Shown here: positions 55,876 to 64,000 of the stretch, piece by piece
Layout: every line of letters begins with the position of its first letter
Numbering within the stretch: position 1 is the stretch's first letter
From: Gnetum montanum
Lineage: Eukaryota; Streptophyta; Gnetopsida; Gnetales; Gnetaceae
NCBI GenBank assembly: GCA_015680685.1
Contig: MNCI01037820.1
Coordinates: 620,634 to 684,633, forward strand
Direction of reading: 5' to 3'
DNA: 64,000 nt
Notes under the pieces: model-generated
The model's input: only the letters and a program-made list of their open reading frames with translations
Told to the model about the DNA's origin: nothing
Database searches by the model: none
Translations under genes and position numbers: made by a program

Positions 55876-57961
55876 CCAAACCCTTCCATGAATTTAGAAC
55901 ATTCAGTGCACATAATACCTCTGAGAAGGGACAACCCTACTCACTATTTCGGATCTCCTTCTTCCAACTCAGTCATGGGAGAGATGGCCACCTATGCTAA
56001 CCATTTAATTCCCTCAATTCTTTCTTAAGTTTTTTTTACACATTTTTATTTTACATATTTCTTTAATTTTTCTTATTTTGGTTTTGCAAAATCGTTCATA
56101 CTTTCTCATTTCTTTATGTGACTATTTATTCTTTATTTCTTTTCTGTTGTTTTATTTTGGCTTTTTTTTTGTTTTTTTCTTTGTTTTTGTCTTTGGTTTT
56201 TTTTTTCTTTTTTTGTTTTATGTTAGATTCATCACCTAATAAGTGCTCCTAATGGTGGTATGAACTGTATTCTATTGATTGCTAATGTTTGGTTTTTACC
56301 TTTGAGTTATAATGTTGATACTAAGATATGGTTCTTTTGATATAATAGGCAATGAGTCCATAGCATCAATGCATCCATGAATTTCTATGGTCTCTCTTAG
56401 CTTGGAACTATACAATCCCCTTCTCTAATAATAAAACTATTAACGAATTGCTGACTAGGCATTTCTCAAACTAAGGAAGGACACAAGGACTGAAAATGGT
56501 GTGACTTCAAGGGGATTTTATGCATTTGTGCTGGCTATTCTCTTGGGTGCTTGGATGTTTTCTTTTTGAGTTTTCCATACCATTCCAACATTGCTCCATT
56601 ATCAGGAAGCTAAGCCAATAAAAATAAGTCTCTGCATGGTGTGGTTCTCACACAAGAAAAAAAACAAAAATAAAAAAAAATAGTAAGAATTTAAAGCACA
56701 CCCCTTAGACAAAATAATCATCTAGGCTACAAGAACTGGTTATCGAACTAAAAAAACATGTTCCCTCTAACTAAGGCCCTTTCTTGCTTCCTACTTCTCC
56801 CTTTCTTGTTTTCCTTGGAATGGTGGTGACTCTTTGGTGGAAGCATTCTTGTTACTTCAAGTGGATGGATTGGCCTAGTGTATTAATGCAAAGTCACTGG
56901 ATGAGGATTGTTTGAGGCTGGATTTGGAATGAGATCTACTTAGTCACATTAACCATAAATACAAAAGGGGCTATACACCGCCTTGTTCTTGGAACTCAAT
57001 TCCATTCTATTCTTCCCATCATTCTTTCCCCATTTCCCACTTCATTGCCAGTTGTATCAGTAGTCTATATTTTGGTTGATGCATTGTTTTCTCTTTGGTG
57101 AATTCTTGTGGTTAAGACTTTAACTCTTACTTCCAAATGACATTTCTAGAGCCTACGAACTCTTTGAATGTGGATTTGTCAGGGCATAAAGGGCATGAGC
57201 CTAGTTTGGGGAGGATCCACTAGCATTCCTATTTGGTACATCAGTTAACTTCTTTCCCTTAAACATTTCCACAATCAACATTTGTTTTGTTCATTCCCAT
57301 CTTTGACATCCATTTTATTGGTGTTTTCATTGTTTCTTTTTCTTATTCTTCCCTATTCCTTATAATTTTCCATTCTATCGCTACTATAGGATTTCTCTTA
57401 GTCATGTGGGCCCTGATCCAATTTTTTCAATTTTCCTAACCCCTACACCTTGGGTAGTCACCAATGTTATATCTCTAGAATTTGTATTGGCCATATCACA
57501 ACTGAACCAATGGACCTTAAACTGAGGCAAGATATCAACTATATTGTGATTTACTTATCCTTGCTCATATGTGACTATGTTGTGTGTGAAAATGAAAATC
57601 ATATAGCAATGGATTAGACCTGGAGGAAACACTCAGGATGGACTAGTGCTAGAATGGTTATGCAAGGAACAAGATTGATGGCGCGGCTCTGGATTAACAA
57701 CGAAAGACATAATCTTGGTGTCGACAGCAACACATCTTCTCCTTTTCTCTCTCTCTCTCTCTCTTCTCTCTCAACTGCCAAATAAGGCTAGATGTCAATT
57801 GTGTATAGTGTTCACTCTTGTAGTCATGAACACTAATGTTGTCATGTATTGTAATGTTGACCTATTCACATGTCATCCCATTCACCATTAGTTATCATTC
57901 AAGTCAATAATCCCATACCTTCCCAATATTTTGTAAGGAACTCAAGGGCACATTTTCATTT
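55876..57961 (+). other. 3' non-coding region of element D
   Basis: Aligns with 42254-44253 of element C. Contains long T-rich runs (56150-56220), AGTCATGGGA at 55971, AGTCATGTGGG at 57400 and (TC)n at about 57745-57775. No gene. Confidence 0.6.
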
Positions 57962-57974
57962 AGTCATGGCAGTA
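57962..57974 (+). promoter_or_regulatory. Polypurine tract of element D (decayed)
   Basis: AGTCATGGCAGTA before the LTR, with the G run broken by C and A. Confidence 0.65.
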
Positions 57975-58796
57975 TGATGAACCGCGATAGCGTGTACGTG
58001 ATATCGCATCTACAATATCGCATACGCGATATCACAACCACCATGCGATATCCCATCCTGCCTTATCTTCTATAAATAAGAGGCAGTGCCCTTGGTTCAA
58101 GAGAGCTAGATTTAGACCCTTAAATAGATTCTTGCGATTTTGTCATTCCAGAGTTAGAATTATTTTTGTGTGCCCATAGTAGAAGTCATAGAGTGAACAG
58201 ATCTTTATTCGAGCAATTTGTACCTGGGCACAATTTTGTGTACAGCAATAAAGATGAACTTTATGATAAACCTTTGTAGCATACAGATTAAGCTAATTAG
58301 TAATTAATGATTGTTTAATGCTTTTCTGGTTAATTAATATCTCTCTCAACCTTCAACCCCCTTAGTTAAATACATTCAGTATGACCGCTTCGAGCATGTG
58401 TGTAGCACTTGGTAACTTACTAACGATTAACATTTGGTAATCCTAGCAGCGTTGCATTGGTTCAGGATGTGTACAGCAAGTGGGAATGAATACTGGTGTT
58501 AGGAACATTTCGAACTTAGTTAATGAATATTTAATGTAAGTTATCCACTTAGTTCTCTCTCCCTCTCCTTTATTAGCAGAAGACATAAAAAGTACAAAAG
58601 CTATAAAAATCATATACCTCAAGCTTACTTAACCATACAATTATGACAATACAAGTAAGCTTTGGAAGATAGCAATTGATTAACCCTAAGTGTTCCATTA
58701 AGGTGCATAAGCACTTAGTCCTTGGAGTTCAATCGGATCATGCATGAAACGCTCGTATTCGTATGGTTGAGTGTAGGGGTACCTCACCACTCATCA
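57975..58796 (+). repeat. 3' LTR of element D
   Basis: Opens TGATGAACCGCG and closes CACTCATCA. U3 has four GATATCGC-type boxes (57985-58055). TATAAATAAGAGG at 58071 and AATAAAGATG at about 58245. Confidence 0.9.
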
Positions 58797-60295
58797 CTTT
58801 TCTAATTCTTCTTGGCTCTTTTTCCATTCTTCAAGCTATTAAAAATTTCAAGTAATACCCAACTTTATCTTTGTTATTTTTCTCAAGCCCTTTGAAGCCA
58901 AGTAGTTGTTATAATTTTTATGTTTTAAAGTTATGTATCACATAAAGTTAGAAATCCATGAAATATAGATGAAAATAGCATAAAAAAGTAAAGTAGAAGG
59001 AAATATCCCAAAAGAGAAAGAAAGGATTCATATAGCATTTATGTATAACATGCCAAAATTGACAAAGTTCTTCCCCTTCTCAAGTTATAAATAGAGGCCA
59101 AGGACCTCTCTCATAACAAAATGGAGCATAGTATTTGAGTATAGAGCAATGAAGTAAGAATGTATCTCCTTAAGCTTTTCTTCATTATTTTATGCTTCAT
59201 TTTACATTCATTTGAGAATATATTTTAGTTTCTTCTTTCAAGCTCCATGAAGAGCATCATTCTTGCATTTTTGCAACAATTATTTCTCCAAAATCTAAAC
59301 TCTCCCATGGCAAGCCTTAGTTGTTGAAGCCCTCACAATATCCCTCATGCTCTCATAGAATTATCTCATTCTCATGGCCAAAGCTCTGACAATTCACACA
59401 CTCAAATCGTTAACATTCTCTTAAGAATTTATTTAATTTGAAAGAGCTCATTCATCCCAAGGATGCTACATTTTAGTCTCTCATGGTTCATTCATTTGTA
59501 TTTTTTTGGCCATGTTTACTTCCTTATTTTTCATACATTAGCTATATTAATATTATAATAGTGTGTGTTTGTAGAAACATTTATGCACATGTGTTAGCTT
59601 GAAAGCCACTCTAAATTTAATGTTTATGTAATGCATGTTAATGTTTTTTCCTTTAATATGTTAGCTAAATACATATGAAGTTTCTTATGAAGAATCTAAG
59701 TAGAGATAAAAGGTTTTTTGCATGTTATTTAGCGTTGTATTTATTATAAAGAAGAGGTAGTCATGAATAACCAATTTTTCATATAAATTTCTTATGTTTC
59801 TTAAGCTCAATGTCAAGCTCAAGCCATATTTATTCTTAAGCAAATATTTCTCTACATTTGTAAGCACTTCTCATGTCAAATTAAGCCCCAATTATGTCCT
59901 AGTTTTATGTCAAAGCATGTCAATTTTATGTTTCATAGAAATCTTATTTTATATATGTTAAAGGAAGAGTTTATTTTGATGTTTAATAATATGGAATTGG
60001 CATTCCAATAACTACAGAAAAAGCCTATAATGTCCTAGAATATTTCTGAGTATTTTATGTACACATGCATGTCCACTTGGTTACCCAATTCTTATGTTAA
60101 CCTTNCTATGTTAACCTTTCCTTTCATGGATAAGTTTATTTGCCTCCTTAAATCCATTTTATGTGGCTCATATTTATGTTTATTGCATGAATCCTTGCAC
60201 ATGTTATATAGATCTTAGCTCCACACACTATTTTCAAGTTGAGTCCATCATTAAATTCATAAAATCTTCTATAAATTTATAGCTACAAAGCTTTT
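58797..60295. other. AT-rich DNA right of element D, with a lone TATA-like box
   Basis: CTTTT (58797-58801) is the right target duplication of D. The purine-rich stretch after it on the minus strand may continue element E (compare 32640-32700 in B). TATAAATAGAGG at 59086-59097 on + looks like a retroelement TATA box, but no LTR borders were found. No ORF is supported. Confidence 0.4.
60105..60105. other. Single N with duplicated flanks: assembly join
   Basis: TATGTTAACCTT stands on both sides of the N, as expected for an unmerged overlap. Confidence 0.7.
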
Positions 60296-61740
60296 TATCC
60301 AATTGTTGGGCATTTCTCCATCCTTCAAAATTTTGTTAAATAATTATGTCAACCAAGAAACTCCTATAACTCCCAATGCTTTCCAAGCTTTTATAGAAAT
60401 GTTATCTAATCTAACAACTTTCCCATTTTTCATATGTGATAATGCTATCTTTACCTTAGAGAAGGAAACTTCATTACCCAAACCAAAACTTGATTCTTCT
60501 TCTTGGAGGTCTTCTATTGAAAATTCTTCATTTAATAATTCTTAAAAATGAATTTTCCACCTATTCAATATTTTATTATCTTTCACTAAAATTCTTTCAT
60601 TTGCTTCCTTGATGCATTTGACATTATTAATGTTATTACACTTTTTATTTCTAATTTTTTCCAATTTATAAATATATTTTTGTCCTTCCTTTATTCCTAA
60701 GTTCTCATAGAAGTTATCTAAGTCCTTATGTTTGACTTTAGCTATTGCTACAATTTCCTTCTTCTTTGCCTTTTTGTATATTAGCCTATTTTCTTGGCTA
60801 CTACTTTGCTTCCATTCCTTGAAGCATTTTTTTCTTATTTTGGATAGCATGTTCCACTTCATTACTTCATCATCATGTTTCCCTTATGTATCTTTTACCT
60901 TATGTTTCAACCAAAATGTTCTTTTCAATTTTCTGAATGCAACTTTCCATTTGCCCCAGATTAAATTTTTAAAGCAATCCCAATTCTAGGTTCCTTTACA
61001 AAGTAGTTGTTCTCTGAATAAGGTGATGTTATCTTCTTTCAAATTCCACAATTTTATGCATTTATTCCCTTTTCTAATGCAACATTGAAAGCTTTGTACA
61101 GCTACATCCATGACCATTTGTCAATGCTGAGTTGCAAGGTAGTTTCCAAGTACCTTGTAGTCTTTACACATGCTAAAATCTCTTTTTTGCAACAAGAAAT
61201 AATCAATTTTTGTTTTATCCATACCAATGTTGTATCTAATTAAATTTTTTGTCCTCTTCTTGAAATAAGTATTTGCAATTGCAAGGTCATAGACACTTGC
61301 AAATTACAATAGTGAATCTTCCATATCATTACACTTTCCAAATCCTTATTCTCCATGAATCCTATCCTATTTAATTTTCATAGATCCAACATGATCATTA
61401 AAATCCCCTCCAATGAAGATGCTTTCTTGTTGGGGAATTTCTTGAAGCATCTGATCCATGGAATCCTACTTAATCAAATTTTCTAGACCAATTTGTGAAG
61501 CATATATGCTGATGATGTTAATGATCTTATTTCCAAACATAAGTTTGATGCCAATAATTTGATCACCCTAGTGATATACTTGCACTACTTTATCTTTGAT
61601 AGATTGATCAATGACGATGCCCACTCCATTTTGGTTATTTTATATTTCTAAATAGAATAGTTTATAACCTTGGCCTAAATCTTTAGCTTTCTTCCTTTTC
61701 CATCTTGTTTCTTAAACTAAGCAAAATAAAAATTAATTCT
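60296..61740 (-). pseudogene. LINE L2 (RTE type): endonuclease to start of RT
   Basis: On the minus strand: ETRWKRKKAKDLGQGYKLFY and GVGIVIDQSIKDKVVQVYH, then IGIKLMFGNKIINIISIYA and ESIFIGGDFNDHVG, the apurinic endonuclease domain of RTE elements. A connector follows (60542-60862, SKIRKKCFKEWKQSSSQENR, YKLEKIRNKKCNN), then the RT beginning (WKALGVIGVSWLT, FNKILKDGEMPNNW). The sequence breaks off at about 60296, where IYKNKGD would be next. The 60542-60862 frame is homologous to 27240-27541 in L1. Confidence 0.75.
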
Positions 61741-62320
61741 AAAAAATAGGTAATTCTTACCTTATGCATTATCTATAATCCTTTTTCATAACTTCATCAT
61801 ATGGCTCATAAGCTTGATACCTCTATAGTTCTCAAAGTTTTGGATGTCTCCCTTGTTTTTGTAGATGGCTATTATAGTGCTTCTACTCTAATCATCTACA
61901 TTTTTCCATCCCCTTAAATATTGTTCAAAAAATGTGCTAACCAAGAAATCCATATATTTTCATAAATGTTCATACCTCTATAGAAATATCACTAGGTTCC
62001 ATTGCTTTCCCACTCTTTATCTTCATAAAGATTTTCTTTACATCATTGAAAATATACAATATGTTAACATTTGATTCCATGTCTTCAACTTCATCTCTAG
62101 AAAATTCTTCATTAAGTAGCTCCTAAAAATATATCTTTCATCACTTCAAATTAGCAACAATCAACACATTGTTATTTAAAATCCTTAGGTACTTAATGTT
62201 GGTGATAAAATCCCAAAATCAAATACATCTTTCACTCTTAAACTTATAATATCTAATGGATATCTCTTGCATATAATAAGATACTATACCCCTAAAACAT
62301 TTTAACCTATTTTTAGACCC
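61741..62320 (-). pseudogene. LINE L3 (RTE type): RT fragment
   Basis: On the minus strand: ELLNEEFSRDEVEDMES, then IKSGKAMEPSDISIEV and AIYKNKGDIQNFENYRGIKL, then MSHMMKL. This is the RT region that L2 lacks, but it lies upstream of L2 rather than downstream, so it is a separate or rearranged copy. Confidence 0.65.
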
Positions 62321-64000
62321 AATCAACAATCTATTTATTCATTCTTGATAAGGGAAAAAGCTTCATTGATGCTTTAGAAGTATTGTTTCCTTACATCATG
62401 TGTAAGTTGTTGAGCTTGGTTAGGGTGCAATAAAAAGGAATGACATTTAACCAAGTCCCTAATAGGAGAGCTATTGGAATAATAATTAATCTCAAAACAA
62501 AATTTAAAGACATTCACCTTCTTCCATCTAGGTTTGGTGTCCCCTTCCAATGCTCAACATCATTAATCCTCTATAGTATTTTTTTTCCTACTCCTTAATT
62601 TGCCTCCACCTATGTTCTTATTTATGCCTCCTTAACATCTCCTCATGCCCCTTCTTTTTCTACTCTTTTTGCCCCCTCTCCTCATGTAGGATCTTTTATT
62701 GGAGCTCTTCATTCAGCATCTCCCTCTTAATCCTCTACCAATTATCTACTTGATATTTCACTTGCATTTTGACATATTCTATGGTAATTGCAACCTCTTA
62801 TAGAATCCAATCCGCAATTGTAAGCTATATAACCATTATCTTTTCATTAGTGACTTTTTGGATGCCTTTCATTCTATTCTTTTAATTATCTTTAAGTCTT
62901 TTCATAATTTCCTGTGTAGTCTCTTGTATTCCTTCTTTTAGCCTAAATTTGAATTGCTACCCTAGTCAATCTTAAACAACTATCTTTGTATCTATGTTAA
63001 TAAACTTCTTAGAGGTGGTTGATGTCAAGGTTGCAAACCATTGTGTGAACATCCCACTATTTCTTGAAGTGCAAAAGTACCCTTTCTTTAATTTTGTAGT
63101 TGTTCTATAAATAACAGGCGATGAAGAAAATATAGACCTAATAGCATAGTTGTTATAAACTTTACTAAATCATCTTTCTCTTCATGACACAAACTAGGTG
63201 ATCTACCCTACACCTTCCATAGAAGTCCTTACCAAGTTCTAGAAGGAAAGAATTTAGCCAGCATTCTTATATGAATACTTCAACTTCATATATGCTAAGA
63301 AGTAATGACTGTTCACCTAATGATAATGGAATAAGTACTTTAGAAAGACAAGGTATAAGCCATTGAGCTTTAAATAGTTTCTAAACTTCACTAAAAATCT
63401 CTCGACCACTTCAATGGCTATCCATTACACCTACATAAGAAGGGATCCTAAAACCTATCCACTTGCAAATATTAAGATTTCCTCAAATACAAAATCAAGA
63501 TCAAAGATCAAACCCTTGGAGGTATGAAGAATAATCTCATCCTCTATCAAGATACTAAGGTTTGGAGGAATGAAATTTTTCAAACTATGTATTTCAATAT
63601 CCACAAGTCTTGTACTTTGATCATACTAATGCTTAAAAAAACTACTACATTTAAACCATATATGTCATATAAAAGAGATGGAAATACATACCAACCAACT
63701 AAAGTCGATAATTTTTGGAGTTATCAATTCTACAAAAAGGACTAACTACCAAAATCAAAGGTGGTATTTGTGTTCATGGCAACCAAAATTTCCTTCCAAA
63801 GTGAACATACTATTATAGGTAGCAAAAATGCTTGGGGAAGAGGTATCTAATAGATTATGTAGTAGAAATTATAATGCTAATAGCTCCTTAGGTATGAAAC
63901 CTAACTTGTTCACTAAGCCAAAATAATTCATAACCTATAATGCCTAAGGCCAAATACATGATAGCCAAACATTATTAACATAGCAAGAAATAATATAATT
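62321..64000. other. Unassigned AT-rich DNA
   Basis: On the minus strand at about 62560-62800 a charged frame with only a few stops can be read (REMLNEEL, HEEMLRRHK, EHRWRQIKE), perhaps a decayed coiled-coil gag or ORF1. On the plus strand 63524-63745 is open for 73 codons without recognisable similarity. Neither is supported as a gene. Confidence 0.35.

Larger units (their letters stand above)
51061..58796 (+). mobile_element. Element D: Athila-like element with pol, gag mostly deleted
   Basis: LTRs 51061-51855 and 57975-58796 with target duplication CTTTT. After the primer site the sequence joins the second half of gag, then protease, a shortened RT, RNase H, integrase and the 3' non-coding region. 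It is the only Athila-like element in the window with pol. RT, RNase H and integrase each have catalytic losses. Confidence 0.9.

Noticed and set aside
59086-59097. TATAAATAGAGG as promoter of a host gene
   Set aside because: No ORF or splice structure follows; more likely a relic of an LTR whose borders I could not find.
1-64000. tRNA, rRNA or other structural RNA genes
   Set aside because: I looked for typical tRNA arms and rRNA words on both strands and saw none; a covariance search could still find one.

Overview
This window looks like intergenic DNA from a large, repeat-rich plant nuclear genome, most likely a seed plant. It is AT-rich and made almost entirely of nested, decayed retrotransposons. 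I see no ordinary host gene in the open, no tRNA or rRNA gene and no CRISPR array. The species cannot be told from the sequence. Three single N bases (9336, 29911, 60105) sit at places that look like assembly joins.

Layout, left to right. (A) 1-24954: the right part of an Athila-like LTR element on +, with the gag end, a non-coding middle, an env-like ORF and the 3' LTR. Its env-like ORF is split by (T) 4759-22944: an 18-kb Tat/Ogre-like Ty3 element on -, with two 1.5-kb LTRs and a perfect 5-bp target duplication (GGCCT). T encodes gag, protease, reverse transcriptase, RNase H, a second RNase H and integrase. Between protease and reverse transcriptase T carries, in antisense, a gene-like unit (11396-15948, +) with a TATA box and ten exons that join in one phase to exactly 999 codons. 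Its second exon resembles plant FCP1/NIF-type phosphatases with the catalytic aspartates gone. (L1) 27.1-28.7 kb, 38.0-38.2 kb and 45.07-45.22 kb: one RTE-type LINE on +, cut by (B) 28680-37951, an Athila-like element with gag and env-like ORF but no pol, and by (C) 38235-45066, an Athila-like element with gag and protease but no RT or integrase (TSD AAGAC). (E) about 45.68-51.06 kb: an older Athila-like element on - with a full-length env-like ORF, interrupted by (D) 51061-58796, an Athila-like element that keeps RT, RNase H and integrase but has lost most of gag (TSD CTTTT). (L2, L3) 60.3-62.3 kb: two RTE-type LINE fragments on -. The right end is unassigned AT-rich DNA.

The Athila-like elements share TGATGA...TCATCA LTR ends, U3 regions rich in GATATC palindromes, a TATAAATA box, an Asp-tRNA-type primer binding site and a polypurine tract built on AGTCATGGGGG. 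That motif recurs four times in each element, in different reading frames. In A, B and E the env-like ORF has its own upstream TATA-bearing segment that resembles the LTR of the same element, in B followed by a good intron. C and D carry complementary deletions. All coding regions hold stops or frameshifts, mostly explicable as C-to-T or G-to-A changes, so nothing here looks mobile today.

The most unusual object is the antisense multi-exon gene in T. The second is the internal U3-like promoter of the env-like ORF.
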